Assembly: GCA_003574785.1 (NCBI GenBank)
Contig: QORU01000001.1
Location: 124,001 to 188,000, forward strand
Direction of reading: 5' to 3'
DNA: 64,000 nucleotides
From: Taklimakanibacter deserti
Lineage (GTDB): Bacteria; Pseudomonadota; Alphaproteobacteria; Rhizobiales; Aestuariivirgaceae
Shown here one piece after another: positions 26,381-35,700 of this stretch (the stretch's first letter is position 1; each line of letters begins with the position of its first letter). The notes beneath the pieces were generated by a model. The model was not told where the DNA came from, did not search any database, and was given only the letters and a program-made list of their open reading frames with translations. Position numbers and translations under genes: made by a program.

Positions 26381-26539
26381 GAGCCCCGGATCCGCGAAGA
26401 TCCGAGGCCTCCGGGATGAGGACACTCAGGGGGCAATTTAGAGTTCGCCCGTCCCTGGGGACAGCCTTTAAGGCCTGTCCTTGGACAATTGCATAAGTGA
26501 GCGAATGAGTCCTGTCATCCTGAAGCAGGTTCAGGTTTG
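26381..26539 (+). repeat. Structured intergenic element, copy B
   Basis: This is the partner of 23329-23498. The stems are CGGATC/GATCCG (26387-26392 with 26399-26404), GGACAG/CTGTCC (26459-26464 with 26475-26480, extended by CC/GG) and CCTGAA-GCAGG-TTCAGG (26519-26535). The stretch CCCTGGGGACAG and the CATCCTGAAGCAGGTTCAGG block are nearly identical to copy A, while the first stem has changed on both sides. Confidence 0.55.
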
Positions 26540-26602
26540 GTTCGGCCGTCGATGCTCATAGGTTAATGTCCGGCCGACGCGGTTCTGCTAACCGACCGAC
26601 TC

Positions 26603-26848
26603 ATGGAGCGGGCCCGATTGCTTGAGCATCTTGCGGCGGCCAGACGGCATGCGGACGAAGGCCAGATCCGTATCCTCAAACAGAAGCAGCTCATAGCTAC
26701 GCTTGGCGCTTCGGGCGAAGACACGGCCGCCGCCGAGGCGGGATTGCACATCCTCGAGGAAACCCAGCATAACCATTTGGACCTTATCGAGCGGTTGCAG
26801 GACGCGCTGGATAAAATACCGGTGACCCAGGGCGACGCCCAGTCCTGA
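26603..26848 (+). CDS. Small coiled-coil protein
   Basis: The 81-residue helical protein begins MERARLLEHLAAARRHADEG, followed by two Gln/Lys-rich turns (ILKQKQLIATLG, SGEDTAAAEAGL) and a second helix with HNHLDLIERLQDAL. It is the clearest member of the small family also encoded at 22031 and 26886. The pattern H-L-x-x-A-x-R-H...L-I-x-x-L...D-T...E-R-L is frequent in Rhizobiales genomes. No ribosome-binding site is obvious at ATG 26603. Function unknown; the setting suggests a stress role. Confidence 0.6.
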   Translation: MERARLLEHLAAARRHADEGQIRILKQKQLIATLGASGEDTAAAEAGLHILEETQHNHLDLIERLQDALDKIPVTQGDAQS

Positions 26849-26853
26849 GTGAC

Positions 26854-26878
26854 GGAACACTGATCCCGGCCAAGCGTT
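26854..26878 (+). promoter_or_regulatory. EcfG-type promoter, nearly leaderless
   Basis: GGAAC (26854-26858), 16 bp, CGTT (26875-26878): a full consensus match. The -10 ends 7 bp before ATG 26886, so the message would start at or next to the start codon. Confidence 0.7.
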
Positions 26879-26885
26879 TCTTGTA

Positions 26886-27134
26886 ATGACCCGTAGAAAT
26901 CGTGCCCATGCCGTCGAAAGGACAGCGCGCCACATTCGCTCTGCCCAAGAGCTGGTCGATCGCCAAAAGAATCTGATCGCCAAGTTCGAAAGAGAAGGGC
27001 TGGACGTCACGTCCGAAAGATACTTGCTGGATAGTCTTCAGAACGTGCTGACGCGAGACGAGGCGCGTATGGGACGATTAGTTTACGAGGACGGCCTCGA
27101 GCGCCATGACAAGAGGAAACGTTCTCGTCAATGA
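26886..27134 (+). CDS. Small coiled-coil protein, EcfG-regulated
   Basis: This 82-residue protein aligns with its neighbour at 26603: ERTARHIRSAQELVDRQKNL, then LIAKFEREGLDVTSERYLLDSL in pieces, and a final basic tail (ERHDKRKRSRQ). ATG 26886 has no Shine-Dalgarno sequence, which fits with the EcfG promoter placing the transcript start at the ATG. A tandem duplication with the gene 37 bp upstream is likely. Function unknown. Confidence 0.6.
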   Translation: MTRRNRAHAVERTARHIRSAQELVDRQKNLIAKFEREGLDVTSERYLLDSLQNVLTRDEARMGRLVYEDGLERHDKRKRSRQ

Positions 27135-27162
27135 GGAGTCGAAGGGGCCGTGCGTCGGCATG

Positions 27163-28500
27163 TCATTCCTGCGGCGCGATATTCTGATTGAGCCGAAAGA
27201 GATTCGTGGGGTCGAAGCGAGTTTTGAGCTTCACCAGCCGCCGGTACTTCTCTGCCCCATAAGCCTGTTGGGCGATACCCGGGTCCGCCTGCTCGTTGAC
27301 ATAGTTTCGGCTGGATGAGCTTTCCGCCAGGCGCCGGGCGGTGGCCCGTCCCCATGCCAGGCACCTTGCATCATCGACCGGATCATCCCACACGGGCATG
27401 GCAATCCAGTAAAATGCAGCCGAACGACCCGAATAGGCGGTGTCATCCTCGCCGATGTCGCAAGCCGCGCCACCCAATTGCAGGACGTAGATTTCGGAGT
27501 CGGCTGTCGGCGCCTCGGCGCCCCCCGAGCACATGCTGCCAATCGCCGGCTCCGTGAGAACCTCGAGGAAGCCACCCTTTGCATAGTAGCGGCGGCCCCA
27601 CGCGACGAGCTCGTCATTGCGCGATTGCAGTTGCAGGAAGGTCGTTCCTCCTATCGTGCCACAAGCGCCCGGAGCGAGCCTGCCGAAGGCGGCAATGGCA
27701 GCTTCGGCGCCAGCGAGATCGCCGGACCAGAATGCCGTGACCGTCAGCTTGTTGCGGGTGGCTGCAAAGCTGGAGGTCAAATGACGGGGCGCCGCACCGG
27801 CAAGGGCGCCATAGGCGTCAAGCGCTGCGCGCATATGCTGCATGGGATATTCCCAGCGGCCGACCAGGACATTCCCAAGGGCATGCATACGGAAAAAGAA
27901 TTTTGTGACCACACCGAAATTTCCCCCGCCGCCGCGCAATCCCCAAAACAGGTCCGGCTCGTTTTCAGGACTCGCGGTCAGCATCGTGCCGTCGGCCAAG
28001 CAGATTTCGGCGGCAATCAAGCTGTCGATGGTGAGGCCAAAACGGCGGCTGAGCCAACCCATGCCACCGCCCAGTGTCAGTCCGGCGATTCCCGTATGGG
28101 ACACGACGCCTGCCGGCGTGACAAGCCCATAGGGACTCGCTGCCTTGTCGAGGTCACCGAGCAGGGCGCCGCCGCCCACCTCCGCGGTTCTGTCAATCGG
28201 ATTAATCCTGATATGATTCATCAGGGAGAGGTCGAGCACCATGCCTTCGTCGCAGGTCGAGAAGCCGGGAAGACTATGGCCGCCGCAGCGCACGGCGAGG
28301 GCCAGCCCCCGGTCCGCCGCCAAGCGAATGCATGCGCGCACGTCGTCACTGCTGCGGGCGCGCAGGATCAGAGCAGGCCTTCGGTCAAATAATCCATTCC
28401 AGACCTTTCGATACTGGTCATAGTCTTTGTCGCCGGGCCGGATCAGATGACCATCGAAGAAAGGCGCGTCCAGGAAATGCGCTGATTGTTGCGTCGACAC
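27163..28500 (-). CDS. FAD-linked oxidoreductase, BBE-like
   Basis: The 445-residue flavoprotein has an FAD-binding (PCMH/VAO) domain with the flavin-attaching His75 in RCGGHSLPG, GGGALLGDLDKAA near 108, and GIAGLTLGGGMGWLSRRFG near 140. The C-terminal BBE region ends NYVNEQ...AYGAEKYRRLVKLKTRFDP and NLFRLNQNI. The second covalent site of bicovalent berberine-bridge enzymes (a Cys after the PAG loop) is Val here, so attachment is through His only. Such enzymes oxidise sugars, alcohols or alkaloid-like compounds. The substrate is not predictable. It is monocistronic. Confidence 0.88.
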   Translation of the reverse strand: MSTQQSAHFLDAPFFDGHLIRPGDKDYDQYRKVWNGLFDRRPALILRARSSDDVRACIRLAADRGLALAVRCGGHSLPGFSTCDEGMVLDLSLMNHIRINPIDRTAEVGGGALLGDLDKAASPYGLVTPAGVVSHTGIAGLTLGGGMGWLSRRFGLTIDSLIAAEICLADGTMLTASPENEPDLFWGLRGGGGNFGVVTKFFFRMHALGNVLVGRWEYPMQHMRAALDAYGALAGAAPRHLTSSFAATRNKLTVTAFWSGDLAGAEAAIAAFGRLAPGACGTIGGTTFLQLQSRNDELVAWGRRYYAKGGFLEVLTEPAIGSMCSGGAEAPTADSEIYVLQLGGAACDIGEDDTAYSGRSAAFYWIAMPVWDDPVDDARCLAWGRATARRLAESSSSRNYVNEQADPGIAQQAYGAEKYRRLVKLKTRFDPTNLFRLNQNIAPQE

Positions 28501-28612
28501 GGCTCAGCCTCCACATCAGGCAATTGTCGCGCCCCCTGCATCCCGCACCAAGGATGGCTCAGTCCAATCTCCTGACCAAACGACGGAAAGTCAAGCTTGT
28601 CCATAAGCCCCG

Positions 28613-28904
28613 TCAGCTCGATGCGGCGAGGTCCTGTCCGATGGCGATCGTTCCCAGCACCCGTTCCGCCTGCTTGCGCGCGGCCTCGAGGTCGCCGCCG
28701 AGAAGGGGACCGAAGCTCAGCACCGTCAACGCGGCAATCAACATTTCCGCAAGCTTTTCGCGCGCGGCTGCATCCGTGATCGGCGAGGCGGCAAGGTTCG
28801 GCAAGGCGCATGAGCTCTGTCGCTTCCACGCCACCGGTGCCAGGCACGATCAAGGTCTTGAGCCGCTCCAACGCGGCTTTCGCTTCTTCCGGAACGCTTG
28901 CCAT
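28613..28904 (-). pseudogene. Small helical protein gene with a frameshift
   Basis: The first part starts ATG 28904 behind GGGGGTGA and encodes MASVPEEAKAALERLKTLIV, then GTGGVEATELMR. The continuing peptide is in another frame: ALPNLAASPITDAAAREKLA and EMLIAALTVLSFGPLLGG, ending at TGA 28613. The switch falls around 28800-28820. One base change would restore a protein of about 97 residues. Either the gene is broken or the assembly has an indel. Family not recognised. Confidence 0.55.
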
Positions 28905-28978
28905 CTTGTCACCCCCGCCGCCAGATCCGAGCCGAGCAATTGCTACTTTAACACGGCACGCAAAGCGGCCTACCCACC

Positions 28979-29548
28979 TCAGGGCCGCACATAGAGCTCG
29001 GCTTCGACGCCGATGCGCAGGATAAGAAACTGCTCGCCGTGTTTCGAAACCCCCTTGAAGCAGGTCACATCCTGGAAGCACACATCGTCATCGACCTTGA
29101 GCGGCGTTACGCCGTAACGCGCAAACAAGGCTTCAGCGAAGCGGCGCACGAAAATAGTCTCATCGCAGAAATACTTCTCCTTGAGCGCCAGCCGCAACAT
29201 TCGCCCCTGACGATCGAAATCGGCACGGCCGATGAACCGGCAATCCTTGTAGAGGCTGATGGCGGCGACGGCATCGTCGCCGACAAACAGCGACCGGTCC
29301 ACTTCATAGCCGAGAGATTGCCCGATCCGCTGGACGTCTTCCGGCCGGCTCGCGAGGCCGATGCCGCGGAAGGTGCTGTATCCGCGCGACGGCGCCGATT
29401 GATCCGGTCGATCGTCATCAAAGGAACAGTGAGGCCCACCGGATGACTTTTCCGGCCGGGTCTCGTCCGAGGCACAGCGGGATCCACCGAATGCGTCACC
29501 GCATAAGGACGCCCAAAAGATCAAGACGGCAGAGACGACCACGCGCAT
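28979..29548 (-). CDS. Secreted protein of unknown function
   Basis: The 189-residue protein has a signal peptide (MRVVVSAVLIFWASLCGDAFG), a polar linker, and a compact domain (about 60-189) with GIGLASRPEDVQRIGQSLG, KDCRFIGRADFD, EKYFCDETIFVRRFAEALF and VCFQDVTCFKGVS. Six cysteines suggest disulfides in the periplasm. The family is not recognised. It is divergent from the giant autotransporter gene, 157 bp away, and could serve it, but there is no direct sign of that. Confidence 0.65.
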   Translation of the reverse strand: MRVVVSAVLIFWASLCGDAFGGSRCASDETRPEKSSGGPHCSFDDDRPDQSAPSRGYSTFRGIGLASRPEDVQRIGQSLGYEVDRSLFVGDDAVAAISLYKDCRFIGRADFDRQGRMLRLALKEKYFCDETIFVRRFAEALFARYGVTPLKVDDDVCFQDVTCFKGVSKHGEQFLILRIGVEAELYVRP

Positions 29549-29705
29549 CGGCGGCCACCATCGCGCCCCGCGGAGTCAGGCTACGCCGTTATGCTGCTGT
29601 CGGCAAATGAGCACCAAGTCGAACACGTTGTCGTTCAATCGGCGAGTTTTATTCACCTTGCGTAAGCGCTTGTTTCTCTGTCAATATTGTTCGGGGGACG
29701 GGGGA

Positions 29706-32700
29706 ATGCGTGCCAAGAGCTTATATGTAGGTTCACTCAGCGCCCTTTTGGGCTCTACCGCCTTGGCTCTCCCGAGCTGGGCCGATTGCAGCAGCCAGGA
29801 CGGCATCACCGTCACATGCACTGACGAAACAGGACCGCAAACCTTTCAGACCATCTACCAGAACATGGTGGTCACCGATCCGCCCTCCGAAACCAATGGT
29901 CCATTCTCGCTGCAATGGTTTGGAGCAAATGCGACCGGAAACGGACAGCCCGGCGACGATACGCCGGATCTCTCCATGTCGTACGACGGCAGCGGTTCCA
30001 CGATGGACGAGATCGACGACCCGCTGAATACCGGCGTTCTTGTCGGCATCGAGGTCATCTCACAGGCCGGAGCCGGGTCCAACGGGGACCATGACACCAA
30101 GAGCTCAGGCGACGCTCAGTCCGATGATGGCGGCCTGGGCGGATCAGCCGGCGGGGCCAGCCTTATCTATTCGGGCGGAACGGTCGACGTTTTCGTCGAC
30201 CAACCTCAGGATTCAGTCACTCTGCTCAGCGCGGCCTCCGTGGCCGGCAATGCGGGCCAAAGCAATGAAGCCCATTCCGAAACAGGAGGCACGGCGAGAG
30301 GTGGACTCGGCGGCGGGGGCGGGGCTGCCAATGCCGCCAGCATCGTGATCTCGTCAGGCTCTCTCACCCTGGAGTCGTTTGTGAGTGGTCCGCAGTATTT
30401 CATTGCAACGGCGACTTCCGCGGGTGGCAATGGTGGTAATGGCGGACAAGCGGTCGCTGGTTTCGGCGATTCGCATGGCGGCGACGCCGACATAGGCGGC
30501 GTCGGAGGGGACGCCAGTATCACTCTTGGAACAGCGACACTGGCGCTCACCGGAGCCGTTGGAGCCGCGGTCGTTGCGACCTCGACGGGCGGTGCCGGTG
30601 GTAACGGCGGCGATGCCCATAGCGAGGACGCCGGGGCTGCCTTCGGCGGCAATGGCGGCAACGGCGCAGTCTCGGGTAACGCTTCAGCTGCACTCGGATC
30701 GAGCACCATCACGGCAAATTTCGGCGTGTCGGCCGTCACCGTGCTCAGCCAGGGCGGGCAGGGCGGCGAAGGCGGTGAGGGACACGCGGACGCCGGCGAC
30801 AGCGAAGGTGGCGATGGTGGCGACGGCGGCGCGGCCGGCGGCGCATCGGTGGTCCATGGGACAGCCGACATCACGGTGGATGTGGGCATGCACGGGATCC
30901 TCGTGCAGAGCCTCGGCGGGAATGGCGGCACGGGCGGTCTCGGCGAGATCGACGTTGCCGGCAAGACAGCGACCGGCGGCGATGGCGGAACGGGCGGCAA
31001 TGGCGGCAATATCTCGGTCACGACGGGCAGCGGCGTGGCCACCATCTCCATGCAGTCGTCAACGAGCACCCAGCACGCCATACGGCTCGAGAGCATCGCC
31101 GGCACGGGCGGCGACGGCGGCAATGCGACTTCCCACCTGATCGGGAGCTCTGAGGGCGGCAATGGCGGCCAGGGGGGCACGGGGGGCGAGATCAATGCCG
31201 ACATCGCCGCCCATATCTCGACCGCGGGTCCCACCAGCCAGGGCATCATCGCGCGCAGCTATGGTGGCGCCGGCGGCGATGGCGGCTCGGCGGATTCGCT
31301 GGCGGGTCACGGGAGCGGCGGGGCGGGCGCAGGCTCAGGGCCCGGTGGCGACGTCACCGTAAGTTTCGCGGGCGACATCACCACCGCTGGCAGCGAATCG
31401 AACGGCATCCTCGCCCAGAGCGTCGGCGGCTTCGCCGGCGACGGCGGCGGGGCCGCCGGTTTTACGGCATATGGCGCCGGCAGTGAGAGTGCGGGTGATG
31501 CGGGTCAGGTTAGCGTGTCTCTGGGCGCGGGCACGCAGATCACCACCTCGGGCGATTTTGCCTATGCGCTGCAGGCGCATTCGGTCGGCGGCGGCGGCGG
31601 GCGCGGCGGTAGCGGCGACGGCATTGTCGGTCTGGGCGGCAGCGGCTCGGCCGGCGGTTCAGGGGAGGCGGTGGGCGTCACGGTCGCGAGCGGCTCGCTC
31701 CTCCAGACTGCCGGCAACAATGCGGTCGGCGTCCATGCGGCGAGCATCGGTGGCGGCGGCGGCGATGGCGGCGCTGCGGGCGGGGTCGTCGCTCTGGGCG
31801 GCAGTTCCGGAACCGGTGGTGATGGCGGCGATGTCACGGTCACCCACAACGGGACGACCGGCACGCAAGGCGACGGAGCGCATGGCATCGTCGCGATGTC
31901 GGTCGGCGGCGGCGGCGGGTCCGCCCATTCGACGGTGGGATTGGCTTCCATCGGCGGTTCCGGAGGTGATGGCGGCGAGGGCGGGATGGTCGCAGTCAAC
32001 AATGCGGGGATCGTGACCACCAAAGGGGACGACGCCGACGCTGTCTTCGCGCAGTCCGTCGGCGGTGGCGGCGGCAAGGGGTCGAGCGCCTACGCCTTTT
32101 CCGAAGGTCTTTCGTTCACCATCGGGGGCGGCGGCGGAACCGGCAATGATGCCGGCGACGTCACCTATACCGATACGGGTCAAATAGGCCGGACGATATC
32201 GACGGAAGGGGACCGTTCCCGCGGTGTCTTCCTGCAGAGCGTCGGCGGTGGCGGCGGCGATGGCGGCAACGCGATCTCGGTCAACGGCGTGGATCCAGCC
32301 ACCATAGGCTTTTCGCTTGGCGGCGACGGCGGGTCGGCGGGCGATGGTGGTGTGGTGAAGTATCTGCAAGGTGTGGCCGCAATCAGCACCCAAGGCGATC
32401 ATGCCTCAGCGATCCAGGCGCAATCGATCGGCGGCGGCGGCGGCAATGGCGGCAACGCGATCACGGCCGGCGCCGCAGCGGCGATCTCGTTCGGCGTCTC
32501 GATCGGCGGCGATGGGCAGAGTGGCGGCAAGGGCGGCGCCGTGACCGTCTCCGGCACCGGCGCGCTCAAGACGGCAGGGGTGGGCTCGGCGGGCATCCAT
32601 GCGCAGTCGATCGGCGGCGGCGGCGGCAATGGCGGGACGTCCGTGTCCGGCAACGGTTTCGCCTTCGCGTCGATCGATCTGGCACTTGGCGGCGCGGGTG

Positions 32701-35700
32701 GCGATGGCGGCGCCGCGGACAAGGTCACCGTGGTATGGTCCGACACCATCGGGACGGGAGGCGACAATTCGGCCGGCATACTCGCGCAGTCGATCGGCGG
32801 TGGCGGCGGCTCGGCGGGAACCACCATCGCCGCGGCGGTGCAGTCGCAAGCCTCGGTCCAGGTCTCGGTCGGCGGCAGCGGCGGGTCCGGCGGCACGTCC
32901 GACGCCGTGAGCGTGACGCAGACCGGCGCCGTGACCACAGAGGGCGACATATCGGCCGGCGTTCTCGCGCAGTCGATCGGCGGCGGCGGCGGGCACTCCG
33001 GCACCACGCTGGCCGGCACCTGGTCTTCCTGGGCCAATCTTTCGACATCGGTGGGCGGCAGCGGTGGCAGTGGCGGGAATGCCGGCACGGCCACGGCCAA
33101 TGTCGGGAGCATCACCACGAAGGGGGATTCATCGTCCGCCGTCTCGGCCATGAGCATCGGCGGCGGCGGCGGATCGGCGCATGTCACCGGCGCCTTCGAT
33201 GGAACCTCCAATGCATCGATGAACGTCGCCGTGGGCGGAAGCGGCGGCGCCGGAGGTAACGGCAGCGGTGTCACGGTATCGCTTGACGGTGCGCTGAACA
33301 CGACCGGCCACAATGCGGCGGCCATCAAGGCGATGAGCGTAGGCGGTGGCGGCGGCGACAGCGGCATGACGGTGACCGGCTCGCTCTCCGGTAGTATTCC
33401 GGTCGGCGTCAGCGTCGGCGGTGACGGCGGCAGCAGCGGCTCGGGCGGCGACGTATCCGTGTCCACCACCGCCGGCAGCACCATCCGCACCATGGGCGAC
33501 CTGTCGGAAGGGCTCATTGCCGCCAGCATCGCGCGCTCGGGCGGCAGCGCCGGCCATGTCGTTTCGGCGGATGGCTTCTCGGGTGGTGACGCCAATGTCG
33601 ATGTCGGCGGCCATGGCGGCGGGGGCGGTGACGCAGGAACGGTGAAGGTCGACAACCTCGCCTCGATCATCACGGAAGGTGACTTCTCAAGCGCGATCGA
33701 GGCCCGATCCATGGGTGGCGGCGGCGGCAGCGCCAAGAGCTCGATCAACGCCTCGGCATTGTCGATGGGCAATGCCGCTGTGACCGTCGGCGGCAAGGGC
33801 GGCGCCGGCGGAAATGGCGGCGACGTCACCGTCGGCAGCAGCGCGATACTGGGCACCGGCGGCGTCTTCGCTTACGGCATCCTCGCCCAATCCGCCGGTG
33901 GCGCCGGCGGCAATGGCGGCTTCGCGGTCGAGGCGAGCGCAACCGGTGGAGAGATATCCGGGCAACTGGGCGTCTCGGTCGGCGGATCGGGCGGCGACGG
34001 CGGCACGGCCGGCACGGTCGGCGTGACGGCTGCGGGATCGATCTCGACCGGCGACTATGGCGCCATCGGCATCCTCGCGCAGTCGATCGGCGGCGCCGGT
34101 GGCGCCGGCGGCAGTGTCTATTCCGGCAACCTGTCGGCCTCTTCGGAAGGCTCGGCCACGATAGACTTCAACATCGGGGGTGAGGGCGGCGGCGGCGCCC
34201 GCGGCGGAACGACCGACGTCACCAATGCCGCAAGCATAGCGACCGACGGCTTTTATGCCGATGGCATCCTCGCCCAGTCGATCGGCGGCAATGGCGGCAA
34301 GGGCGGGTCGGTCTATTCCATATTGACGACCTATCAGCCGGGCGGCGCTCTCAACTTCAACATGGATATCGGCGGCAGCGGCGGCACCGGCGCCCATGCC
34401 GACATCGTCAATGTCATCAATTCCGGATCCATCACCACGGCCAAGGGCGGATCCGACGGCATCGCGGCGATGAGCGTCGGCGGCGGCGGCGGCAAGGGAG
34501 GTGCCGCGGCCAACATCAATGCGAGCCCGATCCCGGGCGGCACCGGCGGCGAGTTCACCGGAAATGTCAATATCGGCATCGGCGGATCGGGCGGCGCCGG
34601 CGGCGATGGCGCCGCAGTCACGGTGAAGAACACCGGCAATATCCTCAGCATGGACGATCACTCGCGCGGCATCTATGCCGTCAGTGTGGGCGGTGGCGGC
34701 GGCGACGGCGGTGCTGCGTCGTCGGCTTCATACAGCTTCAACGGTGTCTGCTCGGCGCTGACGGGGGGTGCCGGCTATGGCTGCAAGCCCTCGCAGGATG
34801 CGCCGGAGGAAGAGACGACCACGGTCCAGCTGTCCTTGACGGTCGAGATCGGCGGAACTGGCGCGGCCGGCGGCGACGGCGCCGCCGTGAGCGTCACCAA
34901 CGATGCCGCGATTGCGACGGCCGGACATCTCAGCCACGGGATCGTGGCCCACTCCATCGGCGGCGGTGGCGGCGACGGCGGCTATGGCGGGCTCGGGATC
35001 AAGGCGTGGACGGACAATGCGACGGCCGACTGGGCCGCGAAGCTGCCCGGCACATTCACCTTCATCCCGAATTTCACCAATATCAGCGCGGGCGTGGGCG
35101 GCAGCGGCGGCTCCGCCGGCAATGGCGGCGATGTCAGCGTCGATGGAAGTGGCAGTATTGCCACGCAAGGCGCCCATGCGTTTGGCGTGCACGCCCAATC
35201 GATCGGCGGCGGTGGCGGCAATGGCGGCGCCGGCTCCACCGGCCTGTGGTCGGAGGTGACCGTCGGTGGACGCGGGAGCGGCGGCGGCGCCGGCGGCAAG
35301 GTGACGGTCGATCTCACCGGCGGCATCGCAACCTCGGGCAAAGGCGGCGTCGGAATCTTCGCGCAATCCGTCGGCGGCGGTGGCGGCACAGCAGGCGATG
35401 TCGAGCTGGGCTGGACCGCAAAATGGGCCGATCTCAATATCGGCGCCGGGGTCGGCGTGCAGCAAAATCCCGGCGGCGGCGGCAATGGCGGCGACGTCAC
35501 GGTCACTTCCGGAGCGATCACCACCACGGGCGAGCATGCGCATGGCATCATCGCCCAGTCGGTCGGCGGATCGGGCGGCATCGCCAGCATCTCAGGCGAC
35601 CTCGCGGTTGCGGGTCTCGGAATGTATGCCGGCGGCAATGGCGATGCCGGAAACGGCGGCAACATCATCGTCACCAACAAGGGCGCGATCTCGGTCTTGG

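Noticed and set aside
30206..34651. Several proline-rich open frames opposite the autotransporter
   Set aside because: They are the complement of glycine codons (GGC/GCC gives Pro/Ala) in the repeats, not genes.
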